The notes beneath the pieces were generated by a model. It made no database searches and was not told the DNA's origin. It saw nothing but the letters and a program-made list of their open reading frames with translations. A program made the translations under genes and the position numbers. From Streptomyces violaceorubidus (GTDB lineage: Bacteria; Actinomycetota; Actinomycetes; Streptomycetales; Streptomycetaceae): 64,000 nucleotides of DNA. Below, piece by piece: positions 28,779-37,131 of this stretch (within the stretch, counting starts at the first letter, position 1; each line of letters begins with the position of its first letter). The stretch is from the NCBI RefSeq assembly GCF_000717995.1, contig NZ_JODM01000025.1, positions 124,001-188,000 of the forward strand. Direction: 5' to 3'.

Positions 28779-30362
28779 ATGACCAATCCGTCGCCGCCGC
28801 GCAAGGCACCCGAGCCGCCCTGGCGGACCGAGGGCACGCCCGACGAGCCGCCCAAACCGCCGTCCGGCGGCAGGAGGATGCTCGGCGGCTGGTGGAACCT
28901 GGTCCTGGCCGCGCTGATCGTCTACCTGATCGCCAACCTCTTGCTCTCCTTCTTCAACGAGGGCGACGAGCCGACCATCTCCTACACGGAGTTCAGCAAG
29001 CAGGTCGACGAGGGCAACGTCAGCAAGATCTACGCCAAGGGCGACGCGATCCAGGGCCAGCTGAAGAAGGCCCGCGACAATCCCGAGGGCGACGGGACGT
29101 ACACCAAGTTCACGACCGAGCGGCCGACCTTCGCGGACGACCAGCTCTGGGCCGAGCTGACGAAGAACAAGGTCACGGTCACCGCCGAGCCCGTGGTGCA
29201 GCACCGCAGCTTCCTGGCCAACATGCTGATCGCGCTGGCCCCGCTCCTGCTCCTGGTGGTGCTGTGGATCTTCATCGCGCGACGCATGCGGGGCGCCCTG
29301 GGCGGCGGTGCGGGCGGCATGCTCGGCCGCAAGGCGCCGCCCAAGCCGGTCGAGCTGGAGGCCGGGAAACCGCGCACCACCTTCGCCGACGTCGCCGGGA
29401 TCGACGAGGTGGAGGGCGAGCTGAGTGACGTCGTCGACTTCCTGAAGAACCCGGACGCCTATCGCCGCATGGGTGCCAAGATGCCCCGGGGTGTCCTGCT
29501 GACTGGCCCACCCGGGACCGGAAAGACGCTCCTCGCGCGCGCGGTGGCCGGAGAGGCGGGCGTGCCGTTCTTCTCCGCGTCGGCGTCCGAGTTCATCGAG
29601 ATGATCGTGGGCGTGGGCGCCTCCCGGGTGCGGGAGCTGTTCGCCGAGGCCCGCAAGGTGGCGCCGTCGATCATCTTCATCGACGAGATCGACACCATCG
29701 GCCGGGCCCGCGGCGGCGGCTCCGGCATGGGCGGCCACGACGAGCGCGAGCAGACCCTGAACCAGATCCTCACCGAGATGGACGGCTTCTCCGGCTCGGA
29801 GGGCGTGATCGTCATCGCCGCCACCAACCGCGCCGACATCCTGGACGCCGCCCTGACCCGCCCCGGCCGCTTCGACCGGGTGGTCAGCGTCTCGCCGCCG
29901 GACAGAAGTGGCCGGAAGGCGATCCTGGAGATCCACACCCGCGAGATCCCCCTGGCCGCGGACGTCGACCTCGCCCAGGTCGCCCGTACGACGCCGGGCA
30001 TGACCGGCGCGGAACTCGCCAACCTCGCCAACGAGGCGGCGCTGCTCGCGGTCAAGCGGAAGCAGGAGCGGGTGACGCAGGCCAACCTCTCCGAGGCGCT
30101 GGAGAAGGTCCAGCTGGGGGCCGAGCGTCCGCTGGTGATGCCGGAGGAGGAGCGCCGGCGCACCGCCTACCACGAGAGCGGGCACGCCCTGCTGGGCATG
30201 CTCCAGCCGGGCGCCGACCCGGCGGCCTCGCCGCCGCGCCGCAGACGCTCGACGCGATCGACGGCGAGATGCGACGGGTCGTGGACTCCTGCTACGAGGA
30301 GGCCGTGCGCAAGCTGCGCGACCACCGGGGACAGCTCGACGCGCTCGCCGAGTCGCTGCTGA
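28779..30362 (+). CDS. ftsH: FtsH-like AAA+ protease, truncated and frameshifted
   Basis: The frame encodes an FtsH-type N-terminus: two membrane segments ([20 protein letters not shown], about 40-60, and [20 protein letters not shown], about 148-167) flank an extracytoplasmic domain. The AAA+ module is intact, with GPPGTGKT near 243, FIDEID near 303, the second region of homology [20 protein letters not shown], and a sensor-2 region. The M41 zinc motif HESGH is at 465-469. After PGADP (residue 481) the protein changes to Arg/Ser-rich nonsense and stops at 527, whereas family members have about 640-670 residues. The downstream DNA encodes the normal FtsH C-terminus in another frame. About 100 or more protease residues, including the third zinc ligand, are therefore missing. 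Confidence 0.88.
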   Translation: MTNPSPPRKAPEPPWRTEGTPDEPPKPPSGGRRMLGGWWNLVLAALIVYLIANLLLSFFNEGDEPTISYTEFSKQVDEGNVSKIYAKGDAIQGQLKKARDNPEGDGTYTKFTTERPTFADDQLWAELTKNKVTVTAEPVVQHRSFLANMLIALAPLLLLVVLWIFIARRMRGALGGGAGGMLGRKAPPKPVELEAGKPRTTFADVAGIDEVEGELSDVVDFLKNPDAYRRMGAKMPRGVLLTGPPGTGKTLLARAVAGEAGVPFFSASASEFIEMIVGVGASRVRELFAEARKVAPSIIFIDEIDTIGRARGGGSGMGGHDEREQTLNQILTEMDGFSGSEGVIVIAATNRADILDAALTRPGRFDRVVSVSPPDRSGRKAILEIHTREIPLAADVDLAQVARTTPGMTGAELANLANEAALLAVKRKQERVTQANLSEALEKVQLGAERPLVMPEEERRRTAYHESGHALLGMLQPGADPAASPPRRRRSTRSTARCDGSWTPATRRPCASCATTGDSSTRSPSRC

Positions 30363-30442
30363 CGAGCGAGACGCTCGACGAGGCGGAGGCGTACCGCATC
30401 GCCGGGATCACCCGGCTGACGAAGGACGACCCGGAGGTGTGA
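30224..30442 (+). pseudogene. ftsH: displaced FtsH C-terminal remnant
   Basis: In the +2 frame from 30224 the DNA reads [20 protein letters not shown] and continues [20 protein letters not shown] to TRLTKDDPEV and a TGA. This matches the C-terminal helical part of FtsH proteases. It has no start codon or ribosome binding site of its own and is out of frame with the upstream FtsH frame, so it is the stranded tail of a deletion. Confidence 0.8.
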
Positions 30443-30455
30443 GCACCCTGTCGGT

Positions 30456-31061
30456 CTACTTCCGCGGGAACTTCCAGACGTAGGGCTCGCCGTCCTCCTC
30501 CGACCAGTGGACCTCGACGCCGGCGGCGTCCGCCGGGATCACGTAGGTCTCGCAGAAGACGTGGCTCTCGCCCCGCTTCCAGCTCTCGACGTCGTACGGG
30601 TCCTCGCAGCCCGGCGCGTCCTCGGCGGCGCCGATGAGGACACCGCCGCGCTGCCCGTCCGCGAACACCGTGGTGCCGTCGTGCGCGTCGGAGCCCTCGG
30701 TCAGGGCCGGCCCGCCCCGGTGCGTGTACCTCATGTGCGCGGTGGCCAGCACCTTGCCCTTCGCGTCCGCGGCGTCCGCCACCGCCTTCGCGGCCTCCGC
30801 CTCGGTGCCCACCTCGACCTTCTGCGCCAGGACCTCGTACGTGACCTCGCCGGGATCCTCCGAGACCTTCCCCGTCGCGCTCTCGCCCTGCGCCATGTCG
30901 CCGCCCGAGGCGGGCCGGGAGGGCGACGGCGAGGACTCGGCGGACGCCCCGCCCTTCTCGTCGGCGCCGGTGCCCTCGTCCCCGCCCCCGCAGGCGGTGA
31001 GGGCCAGGGCGAGGACGGCGAGAGGCGCGGCGAGGCGCAGAGCGGTCTTGCGGTGCGGCAC
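30456..31061 (-). CDS. putative lipoprotein
   Basis: The 201-residue product has a lipoprotein signal peptide (KTALRLAAPLAVLALALTAC) with lipobox LTAC, so the mature chain begins at a lipidated Cys followed by GGGDEGTGAD. A Ser/Pro linker precedes a globular domain of about 140 residues with two Cys in CEDPYDVESW and VFCETYVI that could form a disulfide. I do not recognise the domain. It is convergent with the ftsH remnant, leaving a 13-nt gap, and starts at GTG 31061. Confidence 0.78.
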   Translation of the reverse strand: MPHRKTALRLAAPLAVLALALTACGGGDEGTGADEKGGASAESSPSPSRPASGGDMAQGESATGKVSEDPGEVTYEVLAQKVEVGTEAEAAKAVADAADAKGKVLATAHMRYTHRGGPALTEGSDAHDGTTVFADGQRGGVLIGAAEDAPGCEDPYDVESWKRGESHVFCETYVIPADAAGVEVHWSEEDGEPYVWKFPRK

Positions 31062-31242
31062 TACGGGCTCCCGTATGCAGATGTGTCTGTTCCCCCGAAC
31101 GGTGGATCACAGTAGGGGCCCATGAAGCACCAGGGGAAACCGCCGGAACCCATGCCCGGCTTCTTCACATCATTCGCACCCGCATCGGAAGAAGCCCGTC
31201 AGGTGTCGCACGCTTTCGATCGGAAACAGTCGGACCCGACCT

Positions 31243-32130
31243 TCAGGGAACTCGTGCGACCAGGTAGCGGAACACGTTCGGCATCCACACGGTCCCGTCC
31301 GGCCGCCGGTGCGGGTGCAGGGCCTCCGTCAGCTCCTTGTCGACCTGTGCCCGGTCGGTCGCCGCGACCGCCGTGTCGAACAGCCCGGTCGACAGCAGCC
31401 CGCGCACCGCGCTGTCCGTGTCGGCGTAGCCGAAGGGGCACGCCACCCGGCCCGAGCCGTCCGGCCTGAGTCCGGCCCGCTGGGCGACCTCCTCCAGGTC
31501 GTCCCGCAGTGCGGGGCGCCAGCCGCCCGGGCCGCGCGTCGGGTCGGTCAGCCTGGCGGCCACCCGCAGCACCGATGTCGTGGCACACCGCTCGGGCGGG
31601 CCCCAGCCGGCCAGCACCACGGCCGCCCCGCGTGCGGCGAGCGGCGTCGCCCGGGCGAGCAGGTCGCCGAGCTCCTCCGAGTCGTCCGCGCGGCACCCGG
31701 TGGGTTCGAAGGCGGTCACCAGGGTGAACGCCGGTGCCGTGGGGTCCGCCGCGTCCCCGGGCGTGCCCCGGACGATCCGAGGCGCGTCGGCACGCGCGCG
31801 CGTGCTCACCGCGCCGCCCGCCCCGGGCTCCTCGGGCGTCCCGGACAGCAGGCGCCGACGGGCCAGGTCCAGGAGCTCCGGGGAGCGGGAGTCGACCCCG
31901 GTCACCGCGGCACCGCGCGAGGCGGCCATCAGCAGCGCGAGACCGGAACCGCAGCCCAGGCTCAGCATCCGGGTACCGCCGCCCACGTCCAGTCGCTCGT
32001 AGACGGCCTCGTAGAGCGGCACGAGCATCCGCTCCTGTATCTCGGACCAGTCACGCGCGCGTGCCCGCAGGTCCACGTGAGGTGTCGCCCTCGCGTGAGA
32101 CGGGTGCTGCCGCACGAGCGTAGGTGTCAT
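31243..32130 (-). CDS. SAM-dependent class I methyltransferase
   Basis: This 295-residue protein has the SAM-binding motif I MLSLGCGSGLALLMAA near residue 60 and a motif II-like acidic stretch VTGVDSRSPELLDLARRR. The N-terminal region DWSEIQERMLVPLYEAVYERLDV matches small-molecule methyltransferases common in actinomycetes. The substrate cannot be inferred. I chose ATG 32130; TTG 32145 is in frame upstream. It lies downstream of a long gene-free region and divergent from the SprT-like gene. Confidence 0.82.
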   Translation of the reverse strand: MTPTLVRQHPSHARATPHVDLRARARDWSEIQERMLVPLYEAVYERLDVGGGTRMLSLGCGSGLALLMAASRGAAVTGVDSRSPELLDLARRRLLSGTPEEPGAGGAVSTRARADAPRIVRGTPGDAADPTAPAFTLVTAFEPTGCRADDSEELGDLLARATPLAARGAAVVLAGWGPPERCATTSVLRVAARLTDPTRGPGGWRPALRDDLEEVAQRAGLRPDGSGRVACPFGYADTDSAVRGLLSTGLFDTAVAATDRAQVDKELTEALHPHRRPDGTVWMPNVFRYLVARVP

Positions 32131-32799
32131 AGGAAAGTGCCCCAATCGCCGAGTGTTACCGCCGTGCCCGATTCGATGGCCCCCGTGCAGTGCGCTCGCA
32201 CTCCCCCCGTATGCCAGGTAACTCCGGGCTCGCCGTGACGTCCAGTGGTAGCGGGGCCCGGTTTGCCCGATCCCCGGCAGCGTGGCGAGATTTCACTTCC
32301 CGGCAACACGGGCCTGGCCGCGCGGTAGCCGGGACGGCCCCGTCCCGCGGCCCGGTCCGGATGGCCGGAACATGACGCCCGGCGATGACCGCGGGTGGCC
32401 GCCCCACCGGCGGCACGGTTCCGGCCAAGGTCGGCCTGGCCGGCGGCCCCCGCGCGCCGCCCCGACGGGGCGGGAGGCGGGGCGGTGCCGCACGCCTGAA
32501 GCGCACCCGGTAACGTCGCGTCCACGGACACGTCCTCCCGGACGGTGCCCCTCCGGCGCGACAGCGACCGAAACGCCCCTTGCGCCCGCGCGGGTCGCGC
32601 ACTCCGGCGCGTGGACGGCGGCTACACGCCGGCGCGTACGTCGGACTACGCACCAGCTTGGTATGAGCTGTGAGGCTTCTCCGCAGATCAGCGCACCCGC
32701 CCTCGTCGGGACGCATCAGCGGCAACTGACTGGTACGTGCAAAATATTTGGGATGGCCCGGAATAGGAACACAGCGGCCCTCCGGCTCGTTGTCATTAC
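32131..32799. other. long gene-free divergent region
   Basis: This 669-nt gap separates the divergent methyltransferase and SprT-like genes. Most is GC-rich with no convincing codon pattern. A short hairpin of the CGCCCC-GAC-GGGGCG type is near 32457. The last 60 bases, around 32738-32775, are AT-rich (AAAATATTTGG) and are the best place for a promoter. A 173-codon open frame from 32282 has no codon bias and was not called. Confidence 0.5.
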
Positions 32800-33396
32800 G
32801 TGAGCACGACACCACCTGTTCTCGCCGCAGAGCTGGCGCAGGCGTGGGCCGACATTCAGCGGCACCACACCGAGCTGCCCGATCTTGCCGCGCCCGAGTC
32901 CCTGATCGGAGAGTCGTCGTCCGCCTGCGGGCACGAACTCTCCTTCGAGCGACTGCTTCACGAGGCAGTCCACGGCATCGCCGCCGCGCGCGGAGTACGC
33001 GACACCTCCCGCGCGGGGCGCTACCACAACCGCCGATTTCTCGCGATCGCCGAGGAGCTGGGCCTGGACCACCCCGAGGAGCCGCATCCCAGCAGCGGCT
33101 TCTCGCTGGTCACGCTCACCCCCGAGGCGAAGCGGCGGTACCGTCCGACGATCGAACGCCTCCAGCGCGCGCTGAAGGCGCACACCGCCGCCACCGCGAC
33201 CGACACGGCCCGCAGCTTCCGCGGTCCGGCCGCCCGGCACGGCTCCTCCGGGGGAGGGGTGCGCGTGAAGGCGGTCTGCGACTGCGGGCGCAACGTCCGC
33301 GTCGTCCCCTCGGTGCTGGCCCAGGCCCCGATCATGTGCGGCGGCTGCGGCAAGCCGTTCCGGATCCCGGAGGTGGTCGGCGCCGGAGTGAGCTGA
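32800..33396 (+). CDS. SprT-like zinc metallopeptidase-like protein
   Basis: The 198-residue protein has a SprT-type zinc motif, LLHEAVHGIAAARG (HEAVH at 54-58), followed by YHNRRFLAIAEELGL, which fits the third zinc-ligand region of SprT/Spartan-like proteins. The C-terminal 50 residues form a zinc ribbon, CDCGRNVRVVPS then CGGCGKPF. SprT-like proteins include DNA-protein crosslink proteases, but a DNA-repair role here is only a family hint. The GTG start has no clear ribosome binding site, so it may be leaderless. The next gene is rpsP, 256 nt downstream. Confidence 0.78.
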   Translation: MSTTPPVLAAELAQAWADIQRHHTELPDLAAPESLIGESSSACGHELSFERLLHEAVHGIAAARGVRDTSRAGRYHNRRFLAIAEELGLDHPEEPHPSSGFSLVTLTPEAKRRYRPTIERLQRALKAHTAATATDTARSFRGPAARHGSSGGGVRVKAVCDCGRNVRVVPSVLAQAPIMCGGCGKPFRIPEVVGAGVS

Positions 33397-33651
33397 CGGT
33401 CCGGCTGCTCGTGGCAGCCGGACCGGGCCGGGGCCCGTCGCCCGCAGGCGAGTGGTCCGCCCGCCGGGGGGACCCGGCGCCCGCGGTCCGACGGGCCTGC
33501 CCGCGTGTGGCACAATGGCTAGCTGTACTCGACAGTCGCACAGGACCCCTCTCTCCTCCGGCTGACGCGTCCATCGGGCACTCGGGTACCGCAACCCCAC
33601 GCGGCTCTCTCGCCGTGCCCCATCACGTCAAAACCAGGAGAACCCACTCCC

Positions 33652-34071
33652 GTGGCAGTCAAGATCAAGCTGAAGCGTCTGGGCAAGATCCGTTCGCCTC
33701 ACTACCGCATCGTCGTCGCCGACTCCCGTACCCGCCGTGACGGCCGGGCCATCGAGGAGATCGGCAAGTACCACCCGACGTACAACCCGTCGGTGATGGA
33801 GGTCGACGCCGAGCGTGTGGCGTACTGGCTCGGTGTCGGTGCCCAGCCGACCGAGCCCGTGCTCGCCATCCTGAAGAAGACCGGCGACTGGCAGAAGTTC
33901 AAGGGCGAGCCCGCCCCGGCTCCGCTGCTCCAGCCGGCCGAGAAGGCGGCCCGCCCGTCCTTCGAGGCGATCGGTGGCGAGGACGAGGGCAAGGGTGAGG
34001 CGATCACCCAGAAGAAGAAGGCCGACAAGAAGGACGAGGCCGCCGCCGAGTCCTCCGCGTCCGAGGCCTGA
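33652..34071 (+). CDS. rpsP: 30S ribosomal protein S16
   Basis: S16 binds 16S rRNA early in 30S assembly. The 139-residue product starts [20 protein letters not shown] and has the S16 core [20 protein letters not shown] Lys/Ala/Glu-rich C-terminal tail ([19 protein letters not shown]) is longer than in E. coli but normal for actinobacteria. GTG 33652 has AGGAG upstream. It heads the operon rpsP-khpA-rimM-trmD. Confidence 0.97.
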   Translation: MAVKIKLKRLGKIRSPHYRIVVADSRTRRDGRAIEEIGKYHPTYNPSVMEVDAERVAYWLGVGAQPTEPVLAILKKTGDWQKFKGEPAPAPLLQPAEKAARPSFEAIGGEDEGKGEAITQKKKADKKDEAAAESSASEA

Positions 34072-34073
34072 GC

Positions 34074-34313
34074 ATGCTCGAGGAGGCTCTCGAGCACCTC
34101 GTGAAGGGCATCGTCGACAATCCTGACGATGTGCAGGTCGCCTCGCGCAACCTGCGCCGCGGGCGGGTGCTCGAGGTCCGGGTCCACCCCGACGACCTCG
34201 GCAAGGTGATCGGCCGCAACGGCCGCACCGCGCGCGCCCTGCGCACCGTCGTGGGCGCCATCGGCGGACGCGATGTCCGTGTCGACCTCGTCGACGTGGA
34301 CCACGTCCGCTGA
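34074..34313 (+). CDS. khpA: KH-domain RNA-binding protein KhpA
   Basis: This is a 79-residue single KH domain with the GxxG loop in HPDDLGKVIGRNGRTARALR. KhpA proteins bind many RNAs and, in firmicutes, pair with KhpB. The gene starts 2 nt after the rpsP stop, so it is translationally coupled to ribosomal protein synthesis, a conserved arrangement. Confidence 0.95.
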   Translation: MLEEALEHLVKGIVDNPDDVQVASRNLRRGRVLEVRVHPDDLGKVIGRNGRTARALRTVVGAIGGRDVRVDLVDVDHVR

Positions 34314-34333
34314 CGCCAATCGCAGCACCGGCT

Positions 34334-34369
34334 CGGGCCGGGGAAGGCCACTGGGCCGTCCCCGGCCCG
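34334..34369 (+). terminator. hairpin between khpA and rimM
   Basis: CGGGCCGGGGA (34334-34344) pairs with TCCCCGGCCCG (34359-34369), and an inner GGCC/GGCC stem closes an ACT loop. It may terminate part of the rpsP-khpA transcript and lower expression of rimM-trmD. Confidence 0.7.
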
Positions 34370-34422
34370 CAGTCGTATGAGCCCGACCGGCTCGTCGCAG
34401 TACCGACAGGAGATCAAGCACA

Positions 34423-34998
34423 GTGCAGTTGGTAGTCGCGCGCATCGGCCGCGCCCACGGAATCAAGGGCGAGGTGACCGTCGAGGTCCGCACGGACGAG
34501 CCGGAGCTGAGGCTCGGACCCGGTGCCGTACTGGCCACCGATCCCGCCTCCGCCGGGCCGCTCACCATCGAGACCGGCCGGGTGCACAGCGGCCGCCTCC
34601 TGCTGCGCTTCGCCGGCGTCCACGACCGCACCGGCGCCGAGGCGCTGCGCAACACCCTCCTGATCGCCGACGTCGACCCGGACGAGCGGCCCGAGGACGA
34701 GGACGAGTACTACGACCACCAGCTGATCGACCTGGACGTGGTGACCGAGGACGGCACCGAGGTGGGCCGCATCACCGAGATCTCCCACCTGCCCACGCAG
34801 GACCTCTTCGTGGTGGAGCGCCCCGACGGCAGCGAGGTCTACGTGCCGTTCGTCTCCGAGATCGTCACGGAGATCGACCTCGACGAGCAGCGCGCGGTCA
34901 TCGATCCGCCGCCCGGCCTGATCGACGACCGGGCCGAGGTCGCCTCCGCGCGGGACGCCGAGGGCGCCGATGCCGAGGGCGCCGGGGACGAGGCGTAA
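34423..34998 (+). CDS. rimM: 16S rRNA processing protein RimM
   Basis: RimM is an assembly factor for the 30S head and binds S19. The 191-residue product starts [20 protein letters not shown] and has a second beta-barrel domain ([20 protein letters not shown] to [18 protein letters not shown]). GTG 34423 starts it, and its stop overlaps the trmD ATG by one base (TAATG). Confidence 0.95.
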   Translation: MQLVVARIGRAHGIKGEVTVEVRTDEPELRLGPGAVLATDPASAGPLTIETGRVHSGRLLLRFAGVHDRTGAEALRNTLLIADVDPDERPEDEDEYYDHQLIDLDVVTEDGTEVGRITEISHLPTQDLFVVERPDGSEVYVPFVSEIVTEIDLDEQRAVIDPPPGLIDDRAEVASARDAEGADAEGAGDEA

Positions 34999-35831
34999 TG
35001 CGGCTCGACGTCGTCACGATCTTCCCCGAGTACCTGGAACCGCTGAACGTCTCCCTCGTCGGCAAGGCACGCGCGCGCGGACAGCTCGGCGTCCACGTGC
35101 ACGACCTGCGGGAGTGGACGTACGACCGCCACAACACGGTCGACGACACCCCCTACGGCGGCGGTCCCGGCATGGTCATGAAGACCGAGCCGTGGGGCGA
35201 CGCCCTGGACTCCGTCCTGGCCGACGGCTACGAGACGGGGTCCGGCGAGCCCGCGCTGATCGTGCCCACGCCCAGCGGCCGCCCGTTCACCCAGGAACTC
35301 GCCGTCCACCTCTCCGAACGGCCCTGGCTGATCTTCACCCCCGCCCGCTACGAGGGCATCGACCGCCGCGTCGTCGACGAGTACGCGACCCGGATGCCCG
35401 TGTACGAGGTGTCCATCGGCGACTACGTCCTGGCCGGCGGCGAGGCCGCCGTGCTCGTCGTCACCGAGGCCGTGGCCCGGCTGCTGCCCGGCGTGCTCGG
35501 CAACGCGGAGTCGCACCGGGACGACTCCTTCGCCCTCGGCGCCATGGCCAACCTGCTGGAGGGCCCCGTCCACACCAAGCCGCCCCTGTGGCGCGGGCGC
35601 GGCATCCCGGACGTGCTGCTCAGCGGTCACCACGGGAAGATCGCCCGCTGGCGCCGCGACGAGGCCCTGCGCCGCACCACGGCCAACCGGCCCGACCTGA
35701 TCGAGCGGTGCGATCCCGCGGCCTTCGACAAGAAGGACCGCGAGATGCTCTCCATCCTGGGCTGGCAGCCCGACCCGGACGGGGAACCGTACGGCCGATT
35801 TTGGCGCAGGACCCCCGGCATGGAAGAATAG
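34998..35831 (+). CDS. trmD: tRNA (guanine-37-N1)-methyltransferase
   Basis: TrmD methylates G37 next to the anticodon and prevents +1 frameshifting. The 277-residue product starts [20 protein letters not shown] and has the SPOUT trefoil-knot motifs YEGIDRRVVDEYATR and YEVSIGDYVLAGGEAAVLVV. A C-terminal helical domain includes HPRR-like DDSFALG. Coupling to rimM by a one-base overlap supports the chosen start. Confidence 0.96.
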   Translation: MRLDVVTIFPEYLEPLNVSLVGKARARGQLGVHVHDLREWTYDRHNTVDDTPYGGGPGMVMKTEPWGDALDSVLADGYETGSGEPALIVPTPSGRPFTQELAVHLSERPWLIFTPARYEGIDRRVVDEYATRMPVYEVSIGDYVLAGGEAAVLVVTEAVARLLPGVLGNAESHRDDSFALGAMANLLEGPVHTKPPLWRGRGIPDVLLSGHHGKIARWRRDEALRRTTANRPDLIERCDPAAFDKKDREMLSILGWQPDPDGEPYGRFWRRTPGMEE

Positions 35832-35967
35832 GCGGCTGTTGTGCGTCCGTCCGGAGCGCGCCCCTGCCACAGGGGGAGACGACGTCCGTCCCGACCCGCA
35901 CGACCCTGATTCCGAAACACCTAGTTTCCGTCGATGACCTGTGGCATCGGCGAAGAAAGCAGACGAA

Positions 35968-36318
35968 ATGTCTCACCTGCTCGACTCCGTCGACGCCGCG
36001 TCGCTGCGCAGCGACGTCCCGGCCTTCCGCCCCGGCGACACCGTCAACGTCCACGTGCGCGTCATCGAGGGCAACCGCTCCCGTGTGCAGCAGTTCAAGG
36101 GCGTCGTCATCCGCCGTCAGGGCGCCGGCGTGCGCGAGACCTTCACGGTCCGCAAGGTCTCCTTCTCCGTCGGCGTCGAGCGCACCTTCCCGGTGCACAC
36201 CCCGATCGTGGAGAAGATCGAGCTCGTCACCCGCGGTGACGTCCGTCGCGCCAAGCTGTACTACCTGCGTGAGCTGCGCGGCAAGGCCGCGAAGATCAAG
36301 GAGAAGCGCGAGAGCTGA
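35968..36318 (+). CDS. rplS: 50S ribosomal protein L19
   Basis: L19 lies at the 30S-50S interface. The 116-residue product has the L19 core [20 protein letters not shown] and [20 protein letters not shown], and ends with the basic [23 protein letters not shown] 35968 gives the family length; an upstream in-frame start at 35941 is less likely. It follows trmD by 136 nt and probably has its own promoter. Confidence 0.96.
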   Translation: MSHLLDSVDAASLRSDVPAFRPGDTVNVHVRVIEGNRSRVQQFKGVVIRRQGAGVRETFTVRKVSFSVGVERTFPVHTPIVEKIELVTRGDVRRAKLYYLRELRGKAAKIKEKRES

Positions 36319-36363
36319 GCGCCCTCCGAGGTCCGCGCCGGGGCCGGATAGCATCTGGCCCCG

Positions 36364-37131
36364 ATGGACATCGAAACACAGCACACGGAGCGCGACCGCT
36401 CCTCCCACCCTTCCGACTCCGAGCAGCCCTCGGATCCGAAGGGACCGGAGGGGCGGTCGCGTTCCGCGTTCGCGGGGCGGATCACGGACTGGGTGCCGGG
36501 CGGCCGGATCACCGTGGTCCTGCTGGCCCTCCTGCTGTTCCTGCTGCTGGTCAGCACCTTCGTGCTGCAACCCTTCCAGATCCCCAGCGGATCGATGGAG
36601 CGCGGATTGAGGATCGGCGACCGGGTTCTCGTAAACAAGTTGGCGTACCGTTTCGACGGTCGGCCGCGCCGGGGAGACGTCGTCGTCTTCGACGGCACCG
36701 GGGGTTTCGGGCACGGCGACTACATCAAACGCGTTGTCGGTGTGGGCGGGGACCACGTGGTGTGCTGCGACAAGGAGGGGAGGATCCGGGTGAACGGCCA
36801 GTCGGTCGACGAGTCGGCGTTCCTGTACCCCGGCGACCGCCCCTCCTCGGTCCCCTTCGACGTCGTCGTCCCCGACGGCACCCTCTTCGTCCTCGGCGAC
36901 CACCGGGCCGACTCCAGCGACTCCCGCGACCACCTGGGCTCCCCGGGGGGCGGAATGGTCCCGCTGGACGACGTGATCGGTCGCGCGGACTGGATCGTCT
37001 GGCCCTTCGGCCACGCCACCCGCCTCGACCGCCCCGACGCCTACGCGCGCGTGCCGGACGCGGAGGCCGACGCCGGGGCCGTGTCCGGTGCCGAGGCCGG
37101 GGCGGCACGCCGCGAGGACGCCGATGGGTAG
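36364..37131 (+). CDS. sipW: type I signal peptidase (first of four)
   Basis: Type I signal peptidases cut signal peptides from exported preproteins at the outer membrane face. This 255-residue enzyme has an N-terminal membrane anchor (RITVVLLALLLFLLLVSTFV), catalytic Ser77 in IPSGSMERG, general-base Lys122 in YIKRVVGVGGD and box E GDHRADSSDSRDH. In S. lividans the corresponding sipW-X-Y-Z cluster has four enzymes with overlapping specificity; I use these symbols by position. Its stop overlaps the next start by 8 nt. Confidence 0.93.
   Translation: MDIETQHTERDRSSHPSDSEQPSDPKGPEGRSRSAFAGRITDWVPGGRITVVLLALLLFLLLVSTFVLQPFQIPSGSMERGLRIGDRVLVNKLAYRFDGRPRRGDVVVFDGTGGFGHGDYIKRVVGVGGDHVVCCDKEGRIRVNGQSVDESAFLYPGDRPSSVPFDVVVPDGTLFVLGDHRADSSDSRDHLGSPGGGMVPLDDVIGRADWIVWPFGHATRLDRPDAYARVPDAEADAGAVSGAEAGAARREDADG

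Noticed and set aside
32282..32803. 173-codon frame in the gap before the SprT-like gene
   Set aside because: There is no codon-position bias, no ribosome binding site and no recognisable motif; its end overlaps the AT-rich promoter-like segment.
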